DNA of 64,000 bases, from positions 1,612,001 through 1,676,000 of the forward strand of contig NZ_CP126604.1 in NCBI RefSeq assembly GCF_008364625.2. The letters run 5' to 3'. Position numbers and translations under genes: made by a program. Under the pieces are notes generated by a model. The model saw only the letters and a list, made by a program, of their open reading frames with translations, ran no database searches and was not told where the DNA came from. The DNA comes from Enterobacter dykesii. GTDB lineage: Bacteria > Pseudomonadota > Gammaproteobacteria > Enterobacterales > Enterobacteriaceae. Below are positions 41,296 to 52,591 of this stretch, one piece after another; position 1 is the first letter of the stretch; each line of letters starts with the position of its first letter.

Positions 41296-41712
41296 ATGCT
41301 CGATAAACTCGACGCCGCGTTACGTTTTCAGCAGGAAGCGCTCAATTTACGCGCCCAGCGGCAGGAGATTTTAGCCGCCAACATCGCTAACGCCGATACC
41401 CCAGGGTTTCAGGCGCGCGATATTGATTTTTCCAGTGAGCTCAAAAAGGTGATGGAGCGTGGACGTGCCGAAGGAACGGGTGTTGCACTTGCCATGACAT
41501 CCTCTCGCCATATTCCTGCTCAGGCGATGACCGCGCCAGCGACCGATTTACTTTACCGTATTCCCGATCAGCCCTCACTCGACGGTAACACCGTGGATAT
41601 GGACCGGGAGCGTACCCAGTTTGCCGATAACAGCCTGAAATACCAGACGGGCCTGACCGTACTCGGCGGACAAATCAAAGGCATGATGAACGTCCTGCAG
41701 GGGGGGAACTGA
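41296..41712 (+). CDS. flgB: Flagellar proximal rod protein FlgB
   Basis: A 138-residue rod protein with N-terminal helix ([20 protein letters not shown]), the [15 protein letters not shown] rod signature at about residues 33-47, and a C-terminal amphipathic helix ([19 protein letters not shown]). It forms the base of the flagellar rod on FliE. First gene of the long plus-strand flg operon, 3 bases before flgC. Confidence 0.97.
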   Translation: MLDKLDAALRFQQEALNLRAQRQEILAANIANADTPGFQARDIDFSSELKKVMERGRAEGTGVALAMTSSRHIPAQAMTAPATDLLYRIPDQPSLDGNTVDMDRERTQFADNSLKYQTGLTVLGGQIKGMMNVLQGGN

Positions 41713-41715
41713 TAG

Positions 41716-42120
41716 ATGGCCTTGTTGAATATTTTTGATATTGCCGGTTCGGCGTTAACCGCGCAGTCCAAACGCCTGAACGTGGCTGCCAGTAACCTGG
41801 CGAACGCCGACAGCGTAACCGGACCCGACGGCCAGCCTTATCGTGCCAAACAGGTTGTCTTTCAGGTCGATGCTGCGCCGGGCGCGGCAACGGGCGGCGT
41901 GAAGGTCTCTGATGTGGTAGAGAGCCAGGCGCCGGACAGGCTGGTGTATGAGCCGGGTAACCCGCTCGCGGATGCCAGCGGATACGTGAAGATGCCAAAC
42001 GTGGATGTGGTGGGTGAGATGGTGAACTCCATGTCGGCATCCCGTAGTTACCAGGCCAACGTCGAAGTGCTTAATACCGTGAAGAGCATGATGCTCAAAA
42101 CGCTCACTCTCGGCCAGTAA
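41716..42120 (+). CDS. flgC: Flagellar proximal rod protein FlgC
   Basis: A 134-residue rod protein. The N-terminal [19 protein letters not shown] (about residues 15-33) is the rod signature, and the C-terminal [25 protein letters not shown] is the matching helix. It follows flgB by 3 bases and precedes flgD by 11. Confidence 0.97.
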   Translation: MALLNIFDIAGSALTAQSKRLNVAASNLANADSVTGPDGQPYRAKQVVFQVDAAPGAATGGVKVSDVVESQAPDRLVYEPGNPLADASGYVKMPNVDVVGEMVNSMSASRSYQANVEVLNTVKSMMLKTLTLGQ

Positions 42121-42131
42121 AGGAGACATGC

Positions 42132-42842
42132 ATGTCCATCGCCGTAAATGTGAATGATCCTACGAACTCGGGTGTTAATAACACGAAGAGTACAACGGGT
42201 TCTAACTCCCTCACCGGGAGCAATGCCGCCGATCTTCAGGGCAGCTTTCTGACGCTGCTGGTGGCGCAGCTTAAGAACCAGGATCCCACCAACCCAATGC
42301 AGAACAACGAACTGACCACGCAGCTTGCGCAGATCAGCACCGTGAGCGGCATTGAGAAACTTAACACCACCCTCGGCTCCGTCTCCGGGCAGATTAACAG
42401 CGCCCAGTCTCTGCAGGCGGCAAGCCTGATTGGCCACGGGGTGATGATCCCGGGAACCACGATTCTGGCAGGCTCCAGCACCACCGAAGGCAACACCACA
42501 ACGACCACCACGCCGTTTGGCGTTGAACTCCAGCAGGCAGCGGAAAAAGTTACTGCCACGATCACGGATTCCACCGGCGCGGTAGTGCGCACCATTGATA
42601 TCGGCGAGCTGAAGGCGGGCGTTCACACCTTTACGTGGGATGGCAGTCTGACCGACGGCACGAAAGCACCAAACGGTTCCTACAAAGTGGCGATCAGCGC
42701 CAGCAACGGGACGACCCAGCTGGTGGCGCAGCCGCTGCAGTTCGCGCTGGTCCAGGGCGTGATTAAAGGAAGCGACGGCAACAAACTGGATTTGGGAACC
42801 TCTGGTTCCACCACACTCGACGAAGTTCGGCAGATTATCTAA
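42132..42842 (+). CDS. flgD: Hook cap protein FlgD
   Basis: A 236-residue protein without a signal peptide, exported by the flagellar system. The N-terminal LQGSFLTLLVAQLKNQDPTNPMQNNELTTQLAQ region (about 36-68) is characteristic, followed by beta-rich Ig-like and tudor-like domains from about residue 95. It caps the growing hook and directs FlgE assembly. It is about 5 residues longer than in E. coli, with a Ser/Thr/Asn-rich N-terminus. Confidence 0.96.
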   Translation: MSIAVNVNDPTNSGVNNTKSTTGSNSLTGSNAADLQGSFLTLLVAQLKNQDPTNPMQNNELTTQLAQISTVSGIEKLNTTLGSVSGQINSAQSLQAASLIGHGVMIPGTTILAGSSTTEGNTTTTTTPFGVELQQAAEKVTATITDSTGAVVRTIDIGELKAGVHTFTWDGSLTDGTKAPNGSYKVAISASNGTTQLVAQPLQFALVQGVIKGSDGNKLDLGTSGSTTLDEVRQII

Positions 42843-42868
42843 GCCTTAACACTTATCAGGAGTAAGTC

Positions 42869-44119
42869 ATGGCCTTTTCTCAAGCGGTCAGCGGCCTGAA
42901 TGCTGCGGCCACCAACCTGGACGTCATTGGCAACAACATCGCCAACTCCGCGACCTATGGTTTTAAATCCGGTTCTGCTTCATTTGCGGACATGTTTGCC
43001 GGTTCCAAAGTCGGCCTGGGCGTGAAAGTTGCGGGCATCACGCAGGACTTTAGCGACGGCACCACCACCAACACCGGTCGTGGTCTGGACGTTGCCATCA
43101 GCCAGAACGGTTTCTTCCGTATGGTCGACTCCAACGGCTCTGTGTTCTACAGCCGTAACGGCCAGTTCAAACTGGATGAAAACCGTACGCTGGTTAACAT
43201 GCAGGGCATGCAGCTGACGGGCTACCCGGCAGCAGGAACGCCTCCAACCGTTCAGACCGGCGCGAACCCTCAGGCGATTACTATTCCGAATACACTGATG
43301 GCGGCGAAATCAACCACCACCGCGACGCAGCAGATCAACCTGAACTCAACCGATCCTGTTCAAACTGCCCCGTTCGATGCCACCAACCCGGATACCTATA
43401 ACAAAAAAGGGACCGTGACCGTATTCGACAGTCAGGGGAACGCCCATAACATGTACGTCTACTACGTGAAGACGGCCAACAATAAATGGGATCTCTACAC
43501 TCAGGACGGCAGCGCTGCGGGTTCTGTCGCCACGAAAGCGGCGCAGATGAACTTTGATGCGAACGGTAACCTGGCGGGTGTTTATAACTACGACGCTGCG
43601 GGTGTACTGAGCGGAACGGCAAACCCTACGCCGGCCATTAACATCACCACGGGGTCCGTCAGCGGTGCGACGGCGGCGACCTTCTCCCTGAGCTTCCTGA
43701 ACTCCATGCAGCAGAACACAGGCGCGAACAGCGTTGTGGCAACCACTCAGAACGGCTACAAGCCTGGCGATCTGGTGAGCTACCAGATCAACGACGATGG
43801 CACCGTGGTGGGAAGCTACTCTAACGAACAGTCTCAGGTTTTGGGCCAGATTGTGCTGGCAAACTTCGCGAACAACGAAGGTCTGAAATCTGAAGGCGAC
43901 AACGTCTGGTCTGCCACTCAGTCCTCCGGCGTGGCGCTGCTGGGTACCGCAGGCACCGGTAACTTCGGCAAGCTGACCAACGGCGCGCTGGAAGCCTCCA
44001 ACGTGGATATGAGTAAAGAACTGGTGAACATGATCGTCGCGCAGCGTAACTATCAGTCGAACGCGCAGACCATCAAAACCCAGGACCAGATCCTCAATAC
44101 GCTGGTTAACCTGCGTTAA
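42869..44119 (+). CDS. flgE: Flagellar hook protein FlgE
   Basis: A 416-residue axial protein, about 14 longer than the E. coli protein. The N-terminal VSGLNAAATNLDVIGNNIANSATYGFKSG and C-terminal SNVDMSKELVNMIVAQRNYQSNAQTIKTQDQIL helices form the conserved axial core. The middle, about residues 145-330, is the variable surface domain and accounts for the extra length. It builds the curved hook. Confidence 0.97.
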   Translation: MAFSQAVSGLNAAATNLDVIGNNIANSATYGFKSGSASFADMFAGSKVGLGVKVAGITQDFSDGTTTNTGRGLDVAISQNGFFRMVDSNGSVFYSRNGQFKLDENRTLVNMQGMQLTGYPAAGTPPTVQTGANPQAITIPNTLMAAKSTTTATQQINLNSTDPVQTAPFDATNPDTYNKKGTVTVFDSQGNAHNMYVYYVKTANNKWDLYTQDGSAAGSVATKAAQMNFDANGNLAGVYNYDAAGVLSGTANPTPAINITTGSVSGATAATFSLSFLNSMQQNTGANSVVATTQNGYKPGDLVSYQINDDGTVVGSYSNEQSQVLGQIVLANFANNEGLKSEGDNVWSATQSSGVALLGTAGTGNFGKLTNGALEASNVDMSKELVNMIVAQRNYQSNAQTIKTQDQILNTLVNLR

Positions 44120-44139
44120 GCGGCTAACAGGAAGGCGCA

Positions 44140-45689
<1,550 letters not shown>

Positions 45690-45746
45690 GGTGTAGCCCG
45701 GTGCGGTAAACGCCGCACCGGCTCCCTGTTTTCGAAGATGAAGGCA

Positions 45747-46445
45747 ATGCAAAAAAACGCGGCGTTTCGTTATCCGATACTGACTGTTCTGGCTGTCACC
45801 CTCAGCGGGTGTGCTTTGATCCCGTCTAAACCATTGGTCCAGGGTGCGACGACTGCCCAACCCGTTCCTGGCCCCGCGCCAGTGGTAAACGGCTCCATTT
45901 TCCAGACCGCGCAGCCGATTAATTACGGCTATCAGCCGCTGTTTGAAGATCGCCGCCCGCGTAACGTCGGCGATACGTTGACCATTGTGCTGCAGGAAAA
46001 CGTCAGCGCGAGCAAGAGCTCGTCGGCGAACGCCAGCCGCGATGGCAAAACCAATTTTGGCTTCGATACCGTTCCGCGCTATCTACAGGGACTGTTCGGC
46101 AATGCCCGTGCGGATGTTGAGGCGTCCGGCGGCAATACCTTTAACGGTAAAGGTGGCGCGAACGCCAGCAACACCTTCAGCGGTACGCTGACGGTCACGG
46201 TTGACCAGGTACTGGTTAACGGCAACTTGCACGTTGTGGGTGAAAAACAGATCGCCATCAACCAGGGCACTGAATTCATTCGCTTCTCGGGCGTGGTTAA
46301 CCCTCGCACCATCAGCGGCACCAACACCGTTCCGTCCACCCAGGTGGCGGATGCGCGCATTGAGTACGTCGGGAACGGCTATATCAATGAAGCGCAAAAT
46401 ATGGGTTGGCTGCAGCGCTTCTTCCTTAATTTATCGCCGATGTAA
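45747..46445 (+). CDS. flgH: Flagellar L-ring lipoprotein FlgH
   Basis: A 232-residue outer-membrane lipoprotein, the E. coli length from this ATG. Signal peptide with lipobox LSGC. The mature part has [29 protein letters not shown] and ends [21 protein letters not shown], both highly conserved. It forms the L ring bushing. An in-frame ATG three codons earlier (45738) is an alternative start. Confidence 0.96.
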   Translation: MQKNAAFRYPILTVLAVTLSGCALIPSKPLVQGATTAQPVPGPAPVVNGSIFQTAQPINYGYQPLFEDRRPRNVGDTLTIVLQENVSASKSSSANASRDGKTNFGFDTVPRYLQGLFGNARADVEASGGNTFNGKGGANASNTFSGTLTVTVDQVLVNGNLHVVGEKQIAINQGTEFIRFSGVVNPRTISGTNTVPSTQVADARIEYVGNGYINEAQNMGWLQRFFLNLSPM

Positions 46446-46457
46446 GCGAGGTGACCC

Positions 46458-47555
46458 ATGTTTAAATCGATCTTCGCCGTGGCGCTCGCGCTGGTGGCAA
46501 CGTTTGCCCAGGCTGACCGTATTCGCGACCTCACCAGCGTTCAGGGTGTGCGTGAAAACTCACTGATTGGCTACGGCCTGGTGGTTGGTCTGGATGGTAC
46601 CGGTGACCAGACGACCCAGACGCCGTTCACCACCCAAAGCCTGAACAACATGCTTTCCCAGCTCGGCATTACCGTGCCGGCGGGAACCAACATGCAGCTG
46701 AAAAACGTGGCCGCGGTAATGGTCACCGCGTCCTACCCGGCGTTTGCGCGTCAGGGGCAGACCATTGATGTGGTGGTCTCCTCAATGGGTAACGCCAAAA
46801 GCCTGCGCGGCGGTACGCTGCTGATGACTCCGCTGAAAGGCGTTGACAGCCAGGTCTATGCGCTGGCGCAGGGGAACATTCTGGTTGGCGGTGCGGGCGC
46901 ATCCGCAGGCGGAAGCAGCGTGCAGGTGAACCAGCTGAACGGTGGACGTATCACCAACGGGGCGATCATTGAGCGTGAACTGCCGACCCAGTTTGGTGCG
47001 GGCAACACTATCAACCTGCAGCTCAATAATGAAGATTTCACCATGGCGCAGCAAATTGCCGATACCATCAATCGCAGCCGTGGTTACGGTAACGCAACGG
47101 CACTCGACGCGCGCACCGTGCAGATCCGCACCTCCACCGGCAGCAGCAACCAGGTGCGCATGCTGGCGGATATCCAGAATATGGAAGTGAACGTTCCGAT
47201 CCAGGATGCGAAAGTGATCATCAACTCCCGCACCGGCTCGGTGGTGATGAACCGGGAAGTGTCGCTCGACAGCTGTGCCGTGGCGCAGGGGAATCTCTCC
47301 GTGACGGTAAACCGCTCCGCGAACGTGAGCCAGCCGAATACGCCATTTGGTGGCGGTCAGACGGTGGTGACGCCGCAAACGCAGATTGATATGCGTCAGA
47401 GCGGCGGGTCGCTGCAGAGCGTTCGCTCCAGCGCCAACCTGAACAGCGTGGTGCGTGCCCTGAACGCCCTGGGCGCAACGCCGATGGATCTGATGTCCAT
47501 CCTGCAATCGATGCAAAGCGCGGGCTGCCTGCGCGCCAAACTGGAAATCATCTAA
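46458..47555 (+). CDS. flgI: Flagellar P-ring protein FlgI
   Basis: A 365-residue periplasmic protein, the E. coli length. Signal peptide [19 protein letters not shown]. The mature start [33 protein letters not shown] is characteristic. Two Cys residues (about 273 and in SAGCLRAK near the end) form the known disulfide. It forms the P ring in the peptidoglycan layer with FlgA help. Its TAA overlaps the ATG of flgJ by 1 base (TAATG), indicating coupling. Confidence 0.97.
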   Translation: MFKSIFAVALALVATFAQADRIRDLTSVQGVRENSLIGYGLVVGLDGTGDQTTQTPFTTQSLNNMLSQLGITVPAGTNMQLKNVAAVMVTASYPAFARQGQTIDVVVSSMGNAKSLRGGTLLMTPLKGVDSQVYALAQGNILVGGAGASAGGSSVQVNQLNGGRITNGAIIERELPTQFGAGNTINLQLNNEDFTMAQQIADTINRSRGYGNATALDARTVQIRTSTGSSNQVRMLADIQNMEVNVPIQDAKVIINSRTGSVVMNREVSLDSCAVAQGNLSVTVNRSANVSQPNTPFGGGQTVVTPQTQIDMRQSGGSLQSVRSSANLNSVVRALNALGATPMDLMSILQSMQSAGCLRAKLEII

Positions 47556-48508
47556 TGCTGACCGATAGCAAACTGTTGACCAGTGCAGCCTGGGACGCCC
47601 AGTCGCTCAACGAACTGAAAACCAAAGCAGGCAAAGACCCGGCGGCGAACATCCGCCCGGTCGCCCGCCAGGTGGAAGGGATGTTTGTACAGATGATGCT
47701 GAAAAGCATGCGCGAAACCCTGCCGAAAGACGGGATGTTCAGCAGTGATTCAACGCGTCTCTACACCAGCATGTATGACCAGCAGATTGCGCAGCAGATG
47801 ACCGCCGGTAAAGGCCTCGGTCTGGCTGACATGATTGTGAAACAGACCGAAGCCGCGCAGGGCATTCAGCCTCAGGATCAGACGCAGCAGGTGCCGATGA
47901 AGTTCGACCTGGAAACGGTGACCAGTTATCAGAATCAGGCTCTGACGCAAATGGTGCGTAAAGCGATGCCAAAAGCCACGGGCAGCGGCGATGAGCCGCT
48001 CTCCGGTGACAGTAAAGACTTCCTGGCGCAGCTTTCTCTGCCCGCGCGCCTTGCCAGCGAACAGAGCGGCGTGCCGCATCACCTGATTCTGGCGCAGGCC
48101 GCGCTGGAGTCGGGCTGGGGTCAGCGTCAGATCCGCAAGGAAAACGGCGAGCCGAGCTTCAACATCTTCGGCGTGAAGGCCTCCTCCAGCTGGAAGGGGC
48201 CGACGACGGAGATCACGACCACCGAATACGAGAACGGTGCGGCGGTGAAGGTCAAAGCCAAATTCCGCGTCTACAGCTCGTATCTGGAAGCCTTGTCCGA
48301 CTACGTTGGCCTGCTGAGCCGAAATCCGCGCTATACCGCCGTAACGCAGGCGGCGACGGCGGAGCAGGGCGCTCAGGCCTTGCAAAACGCGGGCTACGCT
48401 ACTGACCCGAACTATGCGCGCAAGCTCACCAGCATGATCCAGCAGCTGAAATCCATGGGCGAGAAGGTCAGCAAAGCCTATAGCACAGATATTGAAAATC
48501 TGTTCTGA
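47555..48508 (+). CDS. flgJ: Rod cap and peptidoglycan hydrolase FlgJ
   Basis: A 317-residue fusion of two domains. The N-terminal rod-cap domain (about 1-120) has VARQVEGMFVQMMLKSMRETLPKDG. The C-terminal GH73 glucosaminidase domain (about 155-317) contains LILAQAALESGWGQRQI with the catalytic Glu, then NIFGVKASSSWKG and FRVYSSYLEALSDY. It opens peptidoglycan for the rod. The start overlaps the flgI stop codon. Confidence 0.97.
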   Translation: MLTDSKLLTSAAWDAQSLNELKTKAGKDPAANIRPVARQVEGMFVQMMLKSMRETLPKDGMFSSDSTRLYTSMYDQQIAQQMTAGKGLGLADMIVKQTEAAQGIQPQDQTQQVPMKFDLETVTSYQNQALTQMVRKAMPKATGSGDEPLSGDSKDFLAQLSLPARLASEQSGVPHHLILAQAALESGWGQRQIRKENGEPSFNIFGVKASSSWKGPTTEITTTEYENGAAVKVKAKFRVYSSYLEALSDYVGLLSRNPRYTAVTQAATAEQGAQALQNAGYATDPNYARKLTSMIQQLKSMGEKVSKAYSTDIENLF

Positions 48509-48514
48509 AAGTTC

Positions 48515-48541
48515 TCAAGTCCCGGTGGAGGTTGCCGATAA
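48515..48541 (+). promoter_or_regulatory. Sigma-28 promoter of flgKL
   Basis: TCAAGTCC (48515-48522), an 11-base spacer, then GCCGATAA (48534-48541). The -10 is a perfect sigma-28 element, and the -35 matches TAAAGTTT at 5 of 8 positions. It lies 43 bases before the flgK ATG. Confidence 0.82.
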
Positions 48542-48583
48542 CCTTCATCAGGACTCGTGTCTGAACGTATAAAAGGAACCCCC

Positions 48584-50224
48584 ATGTCCAGTTTGATTAA
48601 CAGCGCCATGAGTGGCCTCAGTGCCGCGCAGTCGGCACTCAATACCGTCAGTAATAATATTTCAAGCTATAACGTGGCAGGCTATACCCGCCAGACCACG
48701 GTGCTGGGCGCATCTAACAGCACGCTGACCGGCGGCGGCTGGGTGGGTAACGGGGTGTATGTCTCCGGTGTCCAGCGTGAGTATGATGCCTTCATCACCA
48801 ACCAGCTGCGCGCCGCGCAGACGCAGAGCAGCGGTCTGACGACGCGCTATCAGCAGATGTCAAAAATTGACGATGTGCTCTCCGATACCACCAACTCGCT
48901 CTCCACCACCCTGCAGGACTTCTTTAAAAGCCTGCAAACCCTGGTGAGCAATGCGGAAGACCCGGCAGCACGTCAGACGGTGCTGGGTAAAGCCGGTGGC
49001 CTGGTGAATCAGTTTAAAACCAACGATCAGTATCTCCGCGATCAGGATACTCAGGTCAATACCGCAATTTCGACCAGCGTTGCGCAGATCAACAACTATG
49101 CCAAACAGATTGCCAATCTGAACGATCAGATTTCTCGTCTGACCGGCGTCGGTGCGGGTGCTTCGCCTAACGAACTGCTTGACCAGCGCGATCAGCTTGT
49201 CAGCGAGCTGAACAAAATCGTGGGTGTGGAAGTGTCTGTTCAGGATAGCGGTACGTTTAACATCTCTTTCGGCAACGGTTACAGCCTGGTCCAGGGTAGC
49301 AAAGCCAACCAGCTGGCTGCCGTTAAGTCCAGCGCCGATCCTACTCGTACTACCGTGGCCTATGTCGACGACGTGGCAGGTAATGTTGAGATCCCGGAAA
49401 AGATGATCACCACCGGTTCTTTGGGCGGTTTGCTGACCTTCCGCGCTGAAGATTTGGATAAAGCCCGTAACAGCCTGAATCAGATGGCGCTGGCCTTTGC
49501 CGATGCGATGAACACGCAGCATGAAGCCGGTTTTGACGCTAACGGTGACGCTGGCGGTAAGCTGTTTAACTTTGGTTCTCCGGCTGTCTTGTCCAACAGC
49601 AAGAACGGTGGTTCTGCCGTTGTCACGGCGTCTGTGGCGGACAGTAAACAGGTCCAGGCGACAGACTATAAGCTGCAGTTTAATGGTACCGACTGGACAA
49701 TCACCCGTACGTCAGACAAAACCAGCTTCACGATGAGCCCGGACGCCAGCGGTAATCTGTCGTTTGATGGTCTTAACGTCAACGTGAGCGGCACGGCAAA
49801 TACCAAAGACAGCTTTACCGTGAAGCCGGTTTCCAACGTCATCATGAACATGGATCTGGCGATCAGCGACGAGTCCAAACTGGCGATGGCGTCGGTGCAG
49901 ACCGGCGGTGAGAGCGACAACCGCAATGGCCAGAAAATGCTCGAACTGCAAAACAGCAAAGTGGTAGGCGGGAACAAAAGCTTCAACGATGCGTATGCCT
50001 CGCTGGTAAGTACCGTGGGTAGCTCAACGGCTTCACTGAAGGTGAGCAGCCAGACGAAAGCCAACGTGGAAACCCAGTTAATCAAGCAGCAGCAGACCAT
50101 CTCTGGGGTAAACCTCGACGAAGAGTATGGCAATTTGCAGCGTTATCAGCAGTATTACCTGGCGAACGCCCAGGTTCTCCAGACTGCCAGTACGCTCTTC
50201 GATGCAATTATCAACATTCGTTAA
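48584..50224 (+). CDS. flgK: Hook-filament junction protein FlgK
   Basis: A 546-residue axial protein, one residue shorter than in E. coli. It starts MSSLINSAMSGLSAAQSALN; the NNISSYNVAGYTRQ signature is at about residues 23-36, and a C-terminal axial helix (GVNLDEEYGNLQRYQQYYLANAQVLQTASTLFDAI) is present. It joins the hook to the filament (HAP1). The ATG with SD AAAGGAA is chosen; the longer frame to 48557 crosses the leader. Confidence 0.97.
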   Translation: MSSLINSAMSGLSAAQSALNTVSNNISSYNVAGYTRQTTVLGASNSTLTGGGWVGNGVYVSGVQREYDAFITNQLRAAQTQSSGLTTRYQQMSKIDDVLSDTTNSLSTTLQDFFKSLQTLVSNAEDPAARQTVLGKAGGLVNQFKTNDQYLRDQDTQVNTAISTSVAQINNYAKQIANLNDQISRLTGVGAGASPNELLDQRDQLVSELNKIVGVEVSVQDSGTFNISFGNGYSLVQGSKANQLAAVKSSADPTRTTVAYVDDVAGNVEIPEKMITTGSLGGLLTFRAEDLDKARNSLNQMALAFADAMNTQHEAGFDANGDAGGKLFNFGSPAVLSNSKNGGSAVVTASVADSKQVQATDYKLQFNGTDWTITRTSDKTSFTMSPDASGNLSFDGLNVNVSGTANTKDSFTVKPVSNVIMNMDLAISDESKLAMASVQTGGESDNRNGQKMLELQNSKVVGGNKSFNDAYASLVSTVGSSTASLKVSSQTKANVETQLIKQQQTISGVNLDEEYGNLQRYQQYYLANAQVLQTASTLFDAIINIR

Positions 50225-50238
50225 GGTTGAGGTGAACA

Positions 50239-51192
50239 ATGCGTATTAGCACCCAGATGATGTACGAGCAGAACATGCGTGGGATCACCGACTCCCAGAG
50301 CAGATGGCTGAACTACGGTGAGCAGATGTCCACCGGCAAGCGCGTCAATCGTCCTTCGGACGATCCTATCGCCGCATCGCAGGCCATCGTTCTGTCACAG
50401 TCACAGTCGCAAAACAGCCAGTTTGCGCTCGCGCGTACCTTTGCAACGCAGAAGGTCTCGCTGGAAGATAACGTGTTAACCCAGGTGAACACCGCCATCT
50501 CAAGCGTGCGGGAGAAACTGGTCTACGCGTCAAACGGCACATTAAACGATGACGATCGTCTTGCTCTGGCGACCGATATTCAGGGGATCCGCGATCAGCT
50601 TATGAACCTGGCCAACACGACGGATGGTAATGGTCGCTTTATCTTTGCCGGGTACAAAACCGAGAGCGCACCGTTTGATTCCGTAACCGGCGACTACAGG
50701 GGTGGCGCTGAAGCCATCACCCAGCAGGTAGATACGGCGCGAAATATGGCGATTAGTCATACCGGCCAGCAGATTTTCGAGAGCATTACCAGTAATGCGG
50801 AGCAATTGCCGGGTGGTGGCTATGGCGAGACAAACATGTTCAAAATCCTTGATTCTGCCGTCGCTGCGCTGAAGACGCCGATTGAGAACGATTCGGCTGC
50901 AGCTGCAGTCCAAAACCAGGTGATTGCCAATGCGCAGATCGGTATTCAGAACACTGAGAACAATATTCTGACGGTCGTCGCGGATGTGGGAACCAAGATG
51001 AACGAGCTGGAAAAACTCGATACGCTGGGCGATGACCGCGCGCTGGGTCAGACCAAGCAGATGAGTGACCTGGTTGATGTTGACTGGAACGAAGCGATTT
51101 CCTCTTACACCATGCAGCAGGCGGCCTTGCAGGCGTCTTATAAAGCGTTTAGCGATATGCAGGGCATGTCTCTGTTCCAGCTGAACAAATAA
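50239..51192 (+). CDS. flgL: Hook-filament junction protein FlgL
   Basis: A 317-residue flagellin-like protein, the E. coli length. N-terminal MRISTQMMYEQNMRGITDSQSRWLNYGEQMSTGKRVNRPSDDP and a C-terminal helix ending SDMQGMSLFQLNK are typical. It forms the second junction ring (HAP3). SD GAGGTG precedes the ATG, 14 bases after flgK. A strong terminator follows. Confidence 0.97.
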   Translation: MRISTQMMYEQNMRGITDSQSRWLNYGEQMSTGKRVNRPSDDPIAASQAIVLSQSQSQNSQFALARTFATQKVSLEDNVLTQVNTAISSVREKLVYASNGTLNDDDRLALATDIQGIRDQLMNLANTTDGNGRFIFAGYKTESAPFDSVTGDYRGGAEAITQQVDTARNMAISHTGQQIFESITSNAEQLPGGGYGETNMFKILDSAVAALKTPIENDSAAAAVQNQVIANAQIGIQNTENNILTVVADVGTKMNELEKLDTLGDDRALGQTKQMSDLVDVDWNEAISSYTMQQAALQASYKAFSDMQGMSLFQLNK

Positions 51193-51269
51193 CACCTTGA
51201 CCTCTTGGAACATGTCTTGAAACTGGGCATGTTTTACTGCCCAATCCGTCTGGATTGGGCATTTTTTTT
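51193..51269 (+). ncRNA. flgL 3' UTR, possible FlgO-like small RNA
   Basis: This 77-base 3' UTR ends in a strong terminator (TGCCCAATCC/GGATTGGGCA, 51238-51261, then eight T residues). A second inverted repeat, AACATG with CATGTT, lies upstream. In E. coli a small RNA called FlgO derives from the flgL 3' UTR. Whether this one is processed or Hfq-bound is not known from sequence. Confidence 0.35.
51238..51269. terminator. Terminator of flgKL
   Basis: A perfect 10-bp stem TGCCCAATCC/GGATTGGGCA with GTCT loop and a long T tract. The T tract overlaps the stop codon region of the convergent MFS gene. Confidence 0.93.
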
Positions 51270-52482
51270 ATGCAATTTCCGCCGGCGCGGAGGCGACTCG
51301 TGCGCTTTCTATCAGACGGATTGCCAGCGCAATGACGCCACAGACCGTCGCCAGCGCGACCACGCCCGTCCAGCCGGCCAGCGAGTAGATATTGCTGCCT
51401 AACGCGGAACCCAGCGCCATCCCGATAAAGACCACCGTAAAGAGCAGGGCGTTAAGACGACCCCGCGCCTGTGGTTCAAGGCTATATACCAGATTCTGAT
51501 GAGCGACCAGGCTGGACTGCAGCCCCAGGTCGAACCCGACGGCAGAGATGGCGATCAGAATCAGCTGTCCATGAACGCCCAGCGCGGGCATCAGGAACAT
51601 CAGGGCAAATGAGACGGTCACAAGAACGGCACCAAGCTGCGTGACTTTTCCTGCGCCCATTTTATCCGCCAGACCCCCTGCCAGCGGGGCAGCTAACGCA
51701 CCGGCGGCACCTGCAATACCAAAACCACCCGCTACGGCACTCCCCAGGTGATAGCGTTCGAGCAGCATGACCGCAAGCGTAGACCAGAAGGCGCTAAAGG
51801 CAACCGACAGGAAACCCTGAGCCAGCGCCGCACGGCGCAGCGCCGGGTAACGACGCCACAGATGTTCCATTGAGCGCATCAGCGCGGGGTAGCTCAGCGT
51901 GGAGTGAATGGCAAAACGCGGAAGCACAAACCACATCATCACCCCGACAAACGCAATGCTCGCCGCCGCCAGCTGGTACATGACGCGCCAGCCAAACGCT
52001 TCACCCACCACGCCGCTCACGGTTCTGGATAATAAGATACCCATCAGCAGCCCGGTCATTACCGTGCCCACGGTTTTCCCCTGTTTACCTTCCGGCGCAA
52101 GGATGGCCGCGGCAGGGACGATATCCTGTGCCATGGTGGCGGCCATACCGATGAGCAGGCTTGCCAGCAGCAGAGAATGGATCTGCCCGGTCAGGCTACA
52201 GCCGAGAAGAAACAGCGCCAGCGCCGCGCTTTTGATCAAAATTAACGTCCTGCGGTCGTGGCGATCGCCGAGCGGGAGCAGGAACAGGATCCCCAGGGCA
52301 TAACCCGCCTGGGTGAGCGTTGGGACCAACCCCATTCCTTCGATGCTCAGGTGAAGGTCTGCGCCCATCAGCGGCAGCAGAGGCTGGGCATAATAGATAG
52401 ATGCCACGCTGAAACCTGCACCGATCGCCAGCATTAAGATTACCCAGCGGCTCACGGCATGGGCGGCGGTTGTTGTGTTCAT
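51268..52482 (-). CDS. MFS transporter (DHA1-type, probable exporter)
   Basis: A 404-residue major facilitator protein with 12 helices. Early sequence SIYYAQPLLPLMGADLHLS and the motif-A loop PLGDRHDRRTLILIKS mark an arabinose-efflux/YgaY-like drug exporter group. The substrate is not predictable. SD GAGGAAC precedes the ATG. It is divergent from a LysR-type regulator gene with a palindromic operator between them, so it is likely the regulator's target. No such gene separates flgL from rne in E. coli. Confidence 0.9.
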   Translation of the reverse strand: MNTTTAAHAVSRWVILMLAIGAGFSVASIYYAQPLLPLMGADLHLSIEGMGLVPTLTQAGYALGILFLLPLGDRHDRRTLILIKSAALALFLLGCSLTGQIHSLLLASLLIGMAATMAQDIVPAAAILAPEGKQGKTVGTVMTGLLMGILLSRTVSGVVGEAFGWRVMYQLAAASIAFVGVMMWFVLPRFAIHSTLSYPALMRSMEHLWRRYPALRRAALAQGFLSVAFSAFWSTLAVMLLERYHLGSAVAGGFGIAGAAGALAAPLAGGLADKMGAGKVTQLGAVLVTVSFALMFLMPALGVHGQLILIAISAVGFDLGLQSSLVAHQNLVYSLEPQARGRLNALLFTVVFIGMALGSALGSNIYSLAGWTGVVALATVCGVIALAIRLIESARVASAPAEIA

Positions 52483-52561
52483 AAGATGTTCCTCATTCGT
52501 CGTGTGAGGCTATTTTTTATCAGTACGCCTTGCGACGGTAGCGGGCCCGGTGGTAAAACGC

Positions 52562-52580
52562 TTATACGTTGAACGTATAA
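52562..52580. promoter_or_regulatory. Perfect 19-bp palindrome, probable LysR-type operator
   Basis: TTATACGTTGAACGTATAA is a perfect inverted repeat (9 bp, central G, 9 bp) with the T-N11-A character of LysR-type sites. It lies 11 bases upstream of the LysR start and 80 bases upstream of the MFS start, in the shared intergenic region. Confidence 0.7.
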
Positions 52581-52591
52581 ATGAAAATGCG

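Noticed and set aside
52550..52591. 14-codon N-terminal extension of the LysR regulator
   Set aside because: It would translate through the perfect palindrome, and the family start matches the downstream ATG.
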